Below are positions 53,382 through 63,964 of a DNA stretch of 64,000 bases, piece by piece. This DNA comes from Drosophila miranda. Its lineage: Eukaryota; Arthropoda; Insecta; Diptera; Drosophilidae. Position numbers and translations under genes: made by a program. The stretch lies in contig NW_022881614.1 in NCBI RefSeq assembly GCF_003369915.1, positions 682,001-746,000 of the forward strand, read 5' to 3'. The notes beneath the pieces are model-generated. The model was not told the DNA's origin. It ran no database searches and saw only the letters and a list, made by a program, of their open reading frames with translations. How positions within the stretch are numbered: position 1 is the first letter of the stretch; each line of letters opens with the position of its first letter.

Positions 53382-53396
53382 TTGGGGGCTCGTCCG
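53382..53396 (+). promoter_or_regulatory. Primer-binding site, probably for tRNA-Pro
   Basis: TTGGGGGCTCGTCCG lies 2-3 bases after the 5' LTR. It matches the TGGGGGCTCGTCC complement of the tRNA-Pro 3' end used by many LTR elements. Confidence 0.7.
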
Positions 53397-53458
53397 AAAA
53401 TAAGCCCAAGACAACAACATTTGCAAGTGAGATTTGTGCGTGTATTTGGAAATTTTGG

Positions 53459-53880
53459 CGAACACGAGGCTAGAGCTACAAGGAGACAAGCGGCACAGAG
53501 ACGACAATCTGAGCGCGTTCGTTCCAAAGAGAGCAGAAGCGACAAAACTACGGCAGACGGCAGCAAACACAGCAAGAATCAAAACCTTCGTTGTTGTTGT
53601 TGTGCATTGCGTCTGAGAGGCTAGAGCTACAAGGAGACAAGCGGCACAGAGACGACAATCTGAGCGCGTTCGTTCCAAAGAGAGCAGAAGCGACAAAACT
53701 ACGGCAGACGGCAGCAAACACAGCAAGAATCAAAACCTTCGTTGTTGTTGTTGTGCATTGCGTCTGAGAGGCTAGAGCTACAAGGAGACAAGCGGCACAG
53801 AGACGACAATCTGAGCGCGTTCGTTCCAAAGGAAGCAGAAGCGACAAAACGACGGCAGCAAACAGCAAGAATCAAAGAAC
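53459..53880 (+). repeat. 151 bp tandem repeats in the gypsy leader (about three units)
   Basis: GTCTGAGAGGCTAGAGCTAC occurs at 53,611 and 53,762 (151 bp apart), with a partial unit before at ~53,466. The decayed copy at 7,150-7,735 has about one unit more. Confidence 0.9.
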
Positions 53881-54334
53881 ATTGATTGTTGTTGTGTTGC
53901 ACTGCGTCGGACGGAGACTACAACTACAAGAAAAGACAAGCAGCAGTTCATTTTGTAACAGCAGAAGCAGCGACGATTCGGGAAGCGACAACAAGTTATC
54001 GGCGAACGGCGAAAGCAAGGCAAGGCAACAAAGAGAGGACGGCAACAGCGACATCGACAGGCAAGCGAGATCTGGATGTGGTGGTGTGTGTGCGTCAAAT
54101 TTGGAGTCTGGAAAGTTCTGCGCAGAAGCGAGAGTTAACAAGGGTAAACCCATAGTAAGGTGAGCGTTAACAGAGAAGCGATCGTTAACAGTGACGACTT
54201 TAAAGCCGTTTTCGAAATCGATGTTAACTGGAAAATTGTTAACAGGCCAGCAGTAATAAGGTTGTTTAAGTTGATTTAATTACATTTTCTTAGATATAAG
54301 CTAATATCAATTATTTTGTATTTAAATCGTCACG

Positions 54335-57300
54335 ATGCAAGTTGAAGAGATAATGACACTGAGAGTCGCACATTTGCGAGAGAAGTTAAGAGAGCTTGCG
54401 TTGCAGACGACGGGACGAAAGCGCGATTTGCAAGATAGACTATTAATACATCACGGCTTTCCAGTTGAGGATGAAGAAGAGTCAGAGAATGAGTCCGTAG
54501 TAACAGCAGTGGATGATACCGTAGCAGTTCAACCAGGTACGCGACAGGCAGAGTATAAATCTTGGTTTACGCTAAAAGACGTGGAAGGTAGTGTGTCACA
54601 ATTTTCTGGTTCTAATAACCCCGATATCAATCAATGGATAGAGGAATTAGAAGAATGCGCAGCTACTGTTCAATGGGGTCAATTACAATTATTCATTTAT
54701 GCCAAGCAGTTGTTAGTTGGTGCAGCAAAATCTTTCGTTCGTAGTTTGCGTGATATTCGTAACTGGAATTCGTTGAAGGCAGCTCTGTTGGATGAGTTTA
54801 GTGTTAAACTGTCGTCCGTAGAAGTACATAGAATGTTGCAAAAGCGCCAGCAGAAAAAAGGAGAGTCGTTGCATGAGTTTTTGTATGCGTTAATGGAGAT
54901 AGCCAAGCCAATTAAACTAGATGATGAGAGTTTAATCGAATATTTTGTGGATGGTATACCAGACGCTAGGGCAAGTAAGGCAATGCTGTACCAAGCTAGA
55001 AACTTAAAGGAGCTTAAATTTCAGATCGATGTTTACCAGAAAGCTAGAGGCGGATCCAAGCCGATGAGTAAGAATTGGCCGCTGAGTAATAAAAGTGAGA
55101 GTTCGGTGAAAGGGTCGATGGCAGAGAATTTTAGGAAATGTTTTAAGTGTGGAGACAAATCGCATTTGAGGAAAGATTGTCCCAAAAATGATTTTTGTTG
55201 TTTCAAATGTGGCCAACCAGGACACCGTGCTGCAAGCTGTAATGTCAAGGTCGAAACCAGACAAGAAAAGAGATCGAATACGAACATTATTCGAGATAAG
55301 AAAGTCGTCAATAAGCCGTCAGGTATTTTCACTCCATCAGGTTTGGAATTAAAGGATATTAAGTACGCGAATTTGGTATTCCAAGGTTTGATTGATACTG
55401 GAGCAGATTTGTGTTTAATTCGCAGGAGGGTATTTTTGAAATTTGGAAATCTTGAACTGATCGGCCAGGAGAAATGTTTAACAGGTATTGGAGATAGTCA
55501 AGTTGTAACTTTTGGTAGCTTTTCGATACCAGTGAAAATCGATGAGATTGGAATGGAGGTAGAATTTCATGTCATTCCAGACGAGGATATTGGTTTTGAA
55601 GCCATTTTAGGAAGGACTATTCTGGATCATGTGGACATGCAAGTTTCTAAGACAGGAACAAGATTTGTTCGTAGAGTTTGTGGCGAGGATAAAGATAAGA
55701 AACTTGATCAGGTAGCATCGTCCTCATGCGTGGAATTGTTTAATGAATATAAAGGCATTTGCATGTCAAGTATTGACGAAGTTGAGAAGGAGTTTTCAAT
55801 TGATGTTGGTCATCTCAGTGAAGCACATGCTAGAGAGGTTAGGGGTATGGTAGGAAAGTACCAACCTCAGAGAAATGTAGATGCGCCGATAAAAATGAAA
55901 ATTGTATTAGTGGATGAGATACCAGTTTTCCAGCATCCAAGACGATTACCGTTGTGTGAACAGGAAATCGTGGACAAGCAAGTGGAAGAGTGGCTGGCTC
56001 AGAAGTTTATAAAGCCAAGTACATCGGAGTATGCATCACCAGTAGTGTTGGTACCCAAAAAGAACGGTAGCAAGAGACTATGCTGTGATTACCGAAAGCT
56101 GAATGAGAAAATAGTTCGCGATAACTTTCCAATGTCACATATGGATACAGTGTTGGAGAAACTGCAGGGTGCAAAGTATTTCACCACGTTGGATTTAACG
56201 AATGGTTTTTTCCATGTGCCTGTAGAAGTCGAGTCTCAAAAATATACGTCTTTTGTGACTCAGAATGGTCAGTTCGAATTTTTATATGTACCATTTGGAA
56301 TTTCAAATTCTCCAGCGGTGTTTACCAGATTTATAATGGCTGTGTTGAGAGATTTGGTAAAGAATAATGAAGCAGCAGTCTATATGGATGACGTTATTAT
56401 TTGTAGTCAAGATATAGAAGAGGGTTTGTTAAAGTTGAGAAAAGTACTGAAGATAGCGGAAATGAATGGGCTACGTATAAATTGGAGAAAGTGTCAGCTG
56501 TTACGACAAAAGGTTAATTTTCTGGGGTATATAATAGAAAAGAACACGATAAGACCAAGTGATGAGAAGACGAGGGCAGTCGAAAAGTTCCCAGTGCCAG
56601 TTGATAAAAAAACAGTGCAGCGTTTCATAGGATTGACTTCTTATTTCCGAAAGTTTATTGAGGGTTATGCTGTTATTGCAAAACCATTGACAGATCTGCT
56701 GCGGAAGGATGTTAAATTTGAATTTAAGGAGATACATCAGGTTGCGTTTGAACAACTAAAGGTAGCATTGATTAGTAGACCTGTTTTAGAAATGTACAAC
56801 CCGAAGTTGGAGACAGAAATCCATACTGATGCATCAAAATGGGGGTATGGAGCCGTGTTACTGCAAAAGAGTTTGGAAGACAGCCAATTCCATCCAGTTC
56901 AATATATGAGCCGTAGGACTAAGCCATGTGAAGAGAAATATCCTGCTTATGACCTTGAGGTTCTGGCAATTATCGAAGCTTTAGCGAAATGGCGTGTATA
57001 CGTTTTGGGTATAAAGTTCAAAATTGTCACAGATTGTAATGCATTTACAATGACGATCAAAAAGAAAGACGTTCCTTTGAGAGTAGCACGTTGGGCCATG
57101 TACCTACAAGATTTTAATTATGTTATAGAACATCGCTCAGGAACGAAGATGAGGCACGTTGACGCGTTGAGTCGTGTATCTTGTTTTATGGTGACCGAAA
57201 GTATAGCTCATCGTTTGAAAGAAGCTCAGCTAACCGACGATTGGGTTAAGGCTGTTAAAAGTATTGTGGAGGACAAGGAATATGAGGATTATTATATTCA

Positions 57301-58489
57301 GAATCAGATTTTGTTTAAGGATCCGGATAAGGAGCTCATCGTAGTACCAGCTCAGTTGGAAAATGAGATTATATCAATAGCACATAAGCAAGGACATTTT
57401 TCAGTTAAAAAGACACAAGATATCATTGAAAAGTCGTATTATATTCCGAAGTTAAAAGACAAAGTATGGCGCGTAATAAATAGTTGTGTCGAGTGTATCA
57501 TTGTCAATGAAAAGACAGGAAAACGTGAGGGTTATTTGCAACCAATAGACAAGGGTGATAGGCCGTTACAAACGTATCACATTGATCACGTTGGACCAAT
57601 GGAAATGACTAAAAAACAGTACAATTATATACTGGTTGTCGTTGATGGATTTTCTAAGTTTGTTTGGTTATATTCTACACGTAGTACAGGTGTTGAAGAG
57701 GTCGTTAAGTGTTTGGAAATTCAAGGGACTAGTTTTGGTAATCCGAACAGAATAGTGACGGATAGGGGTGCAGCGTTTATGTCCAATTTGTTTCGTGAAT
57801 ATTGTGAGAGAGAGAAAATACAGCATTTAATGATTGCCACAGGCGTTCCACGTGGGAATGGTCAAGTCGAAAGGATGCACAAGATAGTGGTGCCTATGTT
57901 GTCGAAATTGTGTCAGGGTAATTCCGGTAGTTGGTATAAGCATCTAGGAAAAGTACAGCAAATGATCAACAGTGTTGAGCCGCGAAGTACCAAGGTAACA
58001 CCTTTCAAGATATTGACTGGGCTAGACATGCGTATAGGAATGGATCCAAAAATAAAAGAAATATTGGAAGAATCACTTATCGAAGAGTTGAACAAGGACC
58101 GCGAAAAAATTAGAAAGGAAGTAGTTGAAAACATTGCACGGTTACAGCAAGAAAACAAGAAGAGTTTTGACTTAAAAAGGAAACTAGATAGACAGTATGA
58201 GGTTAATGAGCTAGTAGCTATCAAGCGTACTCAGTATGGTACTGGATTAAAGCTAAAAGGAAAGTATCTAGGGCCGTATAAGGTGGTTAGGGTAAAGAAT
58301 CATGGAAGGTACGAAGTCGAGAAGATTGGGGATACTGAGGGTCCCTATAAGACCTCTACAGTTTCAGAATATATGAAACCTTGGCTAGACCCATCCGAGG
58401 CGAATGGTCCGTCAGGACAGCCGAATGTAGGAAACGCAGGAAAGAGAGAGACACGAAGCGGACGTGTTTTCGTCGTGTCGTCGGGATAG
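54335..58489 (+). CDS. gypsy gag-pol polyprotein (1,384 aa)
   Basis: Single uninterrupted frame. Residues ~8-40 form a SAP-like helical motif; gag follows to ~260. Two zinc knuckles are at ~268-305 (CFKCGDKSHLRKDC, CFKCGQPGHRAASC). The retropepsin has LIDTGAD at ~352. RT motif A is TTLDLTNGFF and motif C is YMDD (~683). RNase H begins HTDASKWGYGAVL (~829). Integrase has an HHCC finger (HKQGH ... CVEC, from ~1,017) and DDE residues in IDHVGP (~1,083), VTDRGAAF and GQVER (~1,178). A GPY-like tail (LGPYKVVRV) ends it. Gag and pol are fused without frameshift. Another ATG (MTLRVAHL) lies six codons in. All catalytic residues are present, so the element may be active. The stop lies 54 bases inside the 3' LTR. 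No env follows. Confidence 0.95.
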   Translation: MQVEEIMTLRVAHLREKLRELALQTTGRKRDLQDRLLIHHGFPVEDEEESENESVVTAVDDTVAVQPGTRQAEYKSWFTLKDVEGSVSQFSGSNNPDINQWIEELEECAATVQWGQLQLFIYAKQLLVGAAKSFVRSLRDIRNWNSLKAALLDEFSVKLSSVEVHRMLQKRQQKKGESLHEFLYALMEIAKPIKLDDESLIEYFVDGIPDARASKAMLYQARNLKELKFQIDVYQKARGGSKPMSKNWPLSNKSESSVKGSMAENFRKCFKCGDKSHLRKDCPKNDFCCFKCGQPGHRAASCNVKVETRQEKRSNTNIIRDKKVVNKPSGIFTPSGLELKDIKYANLVFQGLIDTGADLCLIRRRVFLKFGNLELIGQEKCLTGIGDSQVVTFGSFSIPVKIDEIGMEVEFHVIPDEDIGFEAILGRTILDHVDMQVSKTGTRFVRRVCGEDKDKKLDQVASSSCVELFNEYKGICMSSIDEVEKEFSIDVGHLSEAHAREVRGMVGKYQPQRNVDAPIKMKIVLVDEIPVFQHPRRLPLCEQEIVDKQVEEWLAQKFIKPSTSEYASPVVLVPKKNGSKRLCCDYRKLNEKIVRDNFPMSHMDTVLEKLQGAKYFTTLDLTNGFFHVPVEVESQKYTSFVTQNGQFEFLYVPFGISNSPAVFTRFIMAVLRDLVKNNEAAVYMDDVIICSQDIEEGLLKLRKVLKIAEMNGLRINWRKCQLLRQKVNFLGYIIEKNTIRPSDEKTRAVEKFPVPVDKKTVQRFIGLTSYFRKFIEGYAVIAKPLTDLLRKDVKFEFKEIHQVAFEQLKVALISRPVLEMYNPKLETEIHTDASKWGYGAVLLQKSLEDSQFHPVQYMSRRTKPCEEKYPAYDLEVLAIIEALAKWRVYVLGIKFKIVTDCNAFTMTIKKKDVPLRVARWAMYLQDFNYVIEHRSGTKMRHVDALSRVSCFMVTESIAHRLKEAQLTDDWVKAVKSIVEDKEYEDYYIQNQILFKDPDKELIVVPAQLENEIISIAHKQGHFSVKKTQDIIEKSYYIPKLKDKVWRVINSCVECIIVNEKTGKREGYLQPIDKGDRPLQTYHIDHVGPMEMTKKQYNYILVVVDGFSKFVWLYSTRSTGVEEVVKCLEIQGTSFGNPNRIVTDRGAAFMSNLFREYCEREKIQHLMIATGVPRGNGQVERMHKIVVPMLSKLCQGNSGSWYKHLGKVQQMINSVEPRSTKVTPFKILTGLDMRIGMDPKIKEILEESLIEELNKDREKIRKEVVENIARLQQENKKSFDLKRKLDRQYEVNELVAIKRTQYGTGLKLKGKYLGPYKVVRVKNHGRYEVEKIGDTEGPYKTSTVSEYMKPWLDPSEANGPSGQPNVGNAGKRETRSGRVFVVSSG

Positions 58490-58684
58490 AGCAGTAATCG
58501 GCTCTGAGAGAGCCGATAGCAAGAGAGAGAGATAGTCAGTTGTCAGTTCAGCCACGCATCAGACGTACACGCATATAATTATTCACAAACATACTTGTAA
58601 AACTTGGAGCTGTTATAATTTTAAGTCCAACATACTTATCAAATAAATGTTACTCGTTGCCATCAAGCAACTTAAACTACTACA
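58436..58684 (+). repeat. 3' LTR of the gypsy element (249 bp, long form)
   Basis: TGTAGGAAACG to ACTACTACA with the extra GATAGAGCAGTAATCGGCTC block that the 5' LTR lacks. The block also occurs in the solo LTR at 8,482-12,055. The upstream 30 bases are not a strong polypurine tract. Confidence 0.92.
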
Positions 58685-59500
58685 TATATATTCTTGATCA
58701 GCATCAATAGCCGAGTCGATTGAGCCATGTCTGTCTGTCCGTCTGTCCGAGCTAGAGCAACGATGTTTTGGATCCAGACTTCTGTGATATGTCACTGCTA
58801 CAAAAATATTTCAAAACTTCGCCCCGCCCACTTCCGCCCCCACAAAGGACGAAAATCTGTGGCATCCACAATTTTAAAGATATGAGAAAACCAAAAACGT
58901 AGAATTGTAGAGAATGCCCATATCTTTAAGATTGCGGAATCTGAATTGGATCGTATTATTATTATAGCCAGCATCAAGAAAACAATTTCATTTTTTCTCG
59001 CCCTGTCTCTCTCTAACACACACGTAGCATAGGCGGCTTTGCTTAGAGTAAAACATTAGCGCCTAGATCTCAGAGACTACAAAAGCTAGAGCAACCAAAT
59101 TTGGTATCCACACTCCTAATATATCGGACCGAGACGAGTTTGTTTCAAAATTTCGCCACACCCCCTTCCGCCCACACAAAAGACGAAAATCTGTTGCATC
59201 CACAATATTGCACATTTGAGAAAACTAAAAACGCAGAATCATAGATAATGAACATATCTATCAGATTGCTGAATCTGGATCAGATCAGATCATTTTTATA
59301 GCCAATAGGAACAAATCAATTTGCAGTGGCTACGCAGCGCCCGACGTCACGCTCAGACTGATTTTCTGTCTCTCTGGCACGCACTCTTTGTCGTGTCGTT
59401 TAATATTAGCGGCGTCTGCCGGAGGAGAGCCATACTGACTTAGTATCGGGTATAACCGTAGAGTTGCGGTGTCCGCAGCAACTCACAACGTTCCCCCTCG
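58685..59500 (+). mobile_element. DINE-1/mini-me-like element, right part, inside LINE ORF1
   Basis: Resumes TATATATTCTTGATC with (GTCY)n shortened to one short run (58,728-58,750). It ends with AGTATCGGGTATAA, the GAGTTGC...GCAACTC hairpin and TTCCCCCTCG at 59,500. Confidence 0.85.
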
Positions 59501-60307
59501 ATTTTAAATGTAAATTTAGTCACAACTATATCAACAGGCGAAGTGTTAAGTTTAGAGGAAAGATGTTGTTTAACATCCTCCGTTGTAGCCTCAGGAATAA
59601 GACGAGAAACAAATATTGCTTTCCGAGGGACCACTGCTCTAAGTTGAAGTCCCGAGCGAGATCGAGATGGTGGAGCCACTCCTAAAAGAGATCTCGGTCC
59701 AAGGGCAGAGGAATTGGCAGCAATGGCTGAGCAGGAATTGCCGTCAGAAGTGACGGCCACAGAAACTGCAGGGATGGGATTGATGCTGTTGGGAAGTTGG
59801 GTGCTCGAAGGAAGCATTGCTCGGTGTAAAGAACTCCGGAGCCACCGTTGGCGGATTTACAGACAACGGCGTGGCATGACTACACGGAAATGCTTCCGAT
59901 GGATGAAGGTGGGAGGCAGACGTACCAATCGGATTAGGTTTCAAGAGATTGGTATCATTATGCGGAATTTTCCGTCTAAGCGATTCGCTCAAGAGTTTGA
60001 GCCCAAGAAACTGTGATTCAAGGGCAAGAAATTTCTCGTTGAGAGCCACAAATTGTTTCCGGACATCCAGAAACCCAGTTCGAGTCTGTCTCATAAATGG
60101 GCGCATTTCGGCCTCAATCTCCCGACAAGCCAGACATGACCAAGAGAGGCCCATGCGTTTCGAGATCAGATCATTCAGCCGGCCAAAATTTCCACCACCA
60201 GCACATTTTATGTGGGCAAAATTGTCGCACAGCCAGCAGCTAAGAAATGAATTACCAATGATAACACCACCGAATTCACATTTCTTTGCACTACAAATGA
60301 TTGCCAT
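59501..60307 (-). pseudogene. LINE ORF1, N-terminal part: PHD-like finger and RNA-binding start
   Basis: From the ATG at 60,307 (MAIICSAKKC) there is a PHD-like Cys/His finger (CEFGG ... CWLCDNFAHIKC ... WSCLACR), then a coiled coil (DVRKQFVALNEKFLALE). A frameshift near 59,815 shifts the reading into the frame with AIFVSRLIPEATTEDVKQHL, an RRM-like start, and KFTFK at 59,501. There the DINE interrupts. PHD-like fingers in ORF1 are known from CR1/Jockey-type LINEs. Confidence 0.78.
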
Positions 60308-60760
60308 TATTGACAGCAGTAGAATCACTGTGCACGAATAATAAAAGAACGGAGTGAGATCGCAGGTAAAGTAGGAGAGCAGACAGCAGAGCGAGCCAGA
60401 CAATCAGCTGCAGCGGCAATAATTCAAAGCAGATGATCCAACGAAGTGCAGAAAACGAGCAGTAAACTCACCAAAGCAGAGACACAAAAGAAAAGTCCAC
60501 AGAGAGGGAGAGTATAGGCAATCCAGAGAGAGTGAGAGCAACAATGCGAGCAGCCCGCTTATGCTCACGAGAGAATGTAGGCGATGCAAACGCTGATGCG
60601 CGAGAACAGTGCACACCGAAGAAGCGATAACGAAAAGCAGACTGGGCAAAAAACAATAACAAATTGCCTGCACGAGTCCGATGCGTTACGTTGCAATATT
60701 GAATTTATATTAAACACTTGTTTACAAACAAAACACTGGTGGTTAACACAAAGTAGAATC
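60308..60760 (-). mobile_element. Probable LINE 5' UTR
   Basis: Sequence upstream of ORF1 with no coding signal beyond repeat shadows. The 5' boundary with host DNA is not visible and was placed where the sequence changes to AT-rich BBS9 flank. No target duplication was found. Confidence 0.35.
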
Positions 60761-61162
60761 AAATTAAAGAGATGCGATAATATATCAAAACAAAGTCACA
60801 ACAATGTTTTATGATATTTGGGCAAAGGGCGGAGAATGCGGGAGCAAGAAAAAAAACACAACCGGCTTAAGCAAGAGCTAGAAGCGAATGATGTTATCCG
60901 ATGTTAGAACCACGATTTGTGTAGTTTGTAAAACGTACGTAGAACTTCCATTTGTAATAGTGTACTGTACCGTCCGTGTAAGTTTTGCACCTGACAACAG
61001 GTGTTCATGCTCCTTCCTTTGTACATTTACCTTCGGTGGAAGTGTCCTGCTGGAACTACTGCCATGACAGCCAGCTGTTTGAACAACATGGCAACATCCA
61101 ATCCTGCCACAACAATGACAATGACTCGTTCAGTTGGACGACTCAGTCGACTCAATACATCC

Positions 61163-63964
61163 ATGTCGCTGTTCAATGTCTGCAGCTGGTGGTCTGCCCA
61201 GTGCGCCGATCCCGGAGAGCAATGCGATGTGGCCAGCCTACTGTGCGCCCGCTTTGGCCTGGAGGAACAGGAGAAGGACTACATCATAGTGGGCTCCCAG
61301 ACGGGGCAGCTGAGCATCTACTACCCGCACAGGCGGGGCTACGATGCCACCGATCTCCTGCTGGAGACTCTGATGCCGGCCCCAATTCTCGGCTTGTATG
61401 CCGGAAAGTTTAGCGGGTGAGTCGGCTCTGACTGCTAGAAGAATATGGTCTAACATTCACCAACTCCTCCAGGAACGTTCGCAACATGAACACCAACCAG
61501 CTGGGCGTGCTCCTGCCCAACGCCATCGCCATCTACAACGTCCAAGCCATCGGCGGACTGGCGGAACACGGAGCCCAGGTGCGACTGCAGCTGCAGGCGG
61601 AGCACAAATTCCAACGGGTGGCCAGGGCCACTTCGGGCAGGTGAAGGGCCGCGAATTCTTCTGTGTGGTACATCTGGACGGGACCTTGACTTTCTACGTG
61701 CAGGACGGCATCTCCTACGAGTGTCGTTTCCCCGGATACCGGGCACTGCGGGCTCCTGTGTCCTACTGCGAGCGCACCGACAGCTTCTTCCGATTCAGTG
61801 CCACCTGGCACCTGCAGTGCTATAGCTACCAGGACCTGTCCCACTCGCTGATGACCAAGAGCAGCTACCAGCCCACCTGGACGCAGGGTGTGGGCGAGGG
61901 CAGTGTCGACATGCGGGTGGTCCAAGTAAAGGAGTGAGTACTGGAGCGAGGGAATGGATTCAATCCGACGATGTATCCCATATCCTGCAGGAACTGCTCC
62001 TACATCATGATCCTGGGCGAGCGGAACTTCATCTCCCTGGATGACAATGGGAAGTTGATCTTTATTCTGAAGTTGGACTACGCCCCAAGTGTTTCCACAG
62101 CTTCGTAGTGGGCTATTATTGGAGTAAGCCTTGGACATCCTACGGAGAGCTACCTTTCCTATATATTGATTCTATATGGCGACGCAGAGCCCGGCGCACA
62201 CCTGATCACAGCCATCATTTCGGACTCTTCGAAGCTGCATGTCTACGAAGAGGCTAACATCATTTGGGCGGCACAGTGGCCAAACCAGTAGAACGCTCCG
62301 GTGGCCATACAGCGCTCCAATATGCAGGGCCTGGCCGGGGGCATAGTGACGCTCGGGGCCAGGGGCCAGCTCGAAGTGGGATATCTGGGCGCCGATCCCT
62401 TCACGTTTCAGTGGCAGCCGCTGAACATCGAGGCGCTGAGCTTCGCCCAGGCGCATAAGGAGCTGCAGCAGCTGGAGGACGAGATCAAGGAGGCGGTGGA
62501 TGTACGCGACATGGACGCTCTCAATCAGCAGGCAGCGGATCAGGTGCTTCTCAGCTTTAGCATCCAGACGGATGTCTCTGAGGATCTGGACACCCTGTTG
62601 CTGGACGTGTCGCTGCAGCCAGGACACCATGAGCTTTGTGTACGTGGTCGCGGGAACCAGCCAGGAGCTGAAGCTGGACTTTTATATTGCCGAACTGCAA
62701 CACATCCACAGCACCAAAATGGAGCTGGTGGCCTCCTTTGTGAATCCTCGGGTGAGTGTCATGTGCAGGATCTGCATCCTAATTCCCTCGAGATATCCTA
62801 CCCAGGGCATTCCGCGGGTCATACAGCAGAACGCCCACCTGCCGCTGCGCATGTTCTATCGCGTGTGTCAGCCCCAGAAGGCGGCGGGCATCAAGCTGAC
62901 GTACAGTATCACCAGCAGACACGTCGCTCCGAAACTGGGAACTTTCTTTGGAGAGTTCCTCGAGGGACAGGCCGATGCCCACGCCCTCGGCCTCCAGCTG
63001 CTGTGCCCCGGCCTGGACAAGCAGTCCGAGGTCATCACTGTGGTAGCGGCCAAGAGCTCCAACCGCATCCGCATCCAGTCCGACTACGTGGAGACTTTTG
63101 CAATGATCCTGGAGCGCCTTGTGCAGATGACGCTGCAGCTGGACAGCTCCGCTGGCCTCCTTAAGATGGACAAGAAGAAACTCAAGCGCGGGGTGCTCAA
63201 TCGGTGCGTGGAGCGGCTCATGGCCGCCCCTTCCTGCCCGCCCAGCCCATCCTCCATCGCGTCGACGTGCACTACGAGACCCAGCAGAACATTCGAAAGC
63301 AGACGGTGAGTGGCGGAGATTCCCCCATGGAGAAGCATCTCTCATTATCACGTCTCCCTCTCGCTTCCTCCAGGAGAAAATGGAGGACCTCTGGCAGCAG
63401 TTCAAGACCCTCCAGCGACAGTTGCAGGAGCAGCAGGAGCAGGAGCCCAAGGAGGCCCTCACCATGCAAATCGAGACGAACTACGACCAGCTGATACTCG
63501 AGGGCGACAAGCTCGTAGATATACGGCGGGACGAGCGCAGGTGGGTGGATGGGGGCTGTGCGTGCCACATGGAGTGTCCGATAATTACCCAGGCCATTAG
63601 GGTATTCTCCCACTATAACTTATTCCAGCGCTTTCCATTAAAATAAAGATTGTTTGATACCCTCGATAGAGATACATAGAGATAGGGAAATGCTCCGAAC
63701 AATCAGAAAAGTACTCTAACTCTTTGGCAAATGTTTGCCTCTCCTTAGGGGTATACAGAAAGAACATTATTACGTGTACAGGGTATACAATTGATGTCAT
63801 ACCCTTTTTGAATTAATTTAATTATCGATTGCAGGCAACGCTGTGACCTAAACTGCGCCGTGGCTTTGGCCAAATGGATTATTCAGGCCCTGAACCTGGA
63901 GGAGCGCGTAGTCAACGTTGTCGGCTCTGTTCTAAGTGTTCCCGTCGAGGACTGGACCGAACTG
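61163..63964 (+). pseudogene. BBS9: BBS9 (PTHB1), BBSome subunit, multiply disrupted, 3' part outside window
   Basis: Exons 61,163-61,416, 61,473-61,933, 61,991-62,123, 62,188-62,751, 62,806-63,305, 63,374-63,540 and 63,835-63,964 have GT-AG borders. The start MSLFNVCSWWSAQC and the propeller motifs IIVGSQTGQLSIY, GHFGQVKGREFFCVV and MILGERNFISLDDNG identify it. BBS9 is a core subunit of the BBSome, which carries membrane proteins in cilia. Five lesions break it: frameshifts near 61,620, 62,085, 62,620 and 63,215, and an in-frame TAG at 62,289-62,291 after WAAQWPNQ. All exons stay recognisable and no exon is lost, so decay is recent. In flies the gene is expected to act only in ciliated neurons and possibly sperm. 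Confidence 0.85.

Larger units (their letters stand above)
53194..58684 (+). mobile_element. Ty3/gypsy LTR retrotransposon, nearly intact (5,491 bp)
   Basis: It has LTRs at both ends, a primer-binding site, a repetitive leader and one long gag-pol frame. The 4 bp duplication TATA is at 53,190-53,193 and 58,685-58,688. There is no envelope ORF. It is inserted in the (TA)n tract of a DINE element. Confidence 0.95.

Noticed and set aside
53194..58684. Search for an envelope gene that would make the gypsy element an errantivirus
   Set aside because: After the integrase tail only ~50 codons remain before the stop inside the LTR; no third ORF exists.
5400..59500. Autonomous Helitron (Rep/helicase) coding capacity in DINE-like copies
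   Set aside because: All copies are about 1.1 kb or shorter and hold no ORF with Rep or helicase motifs.
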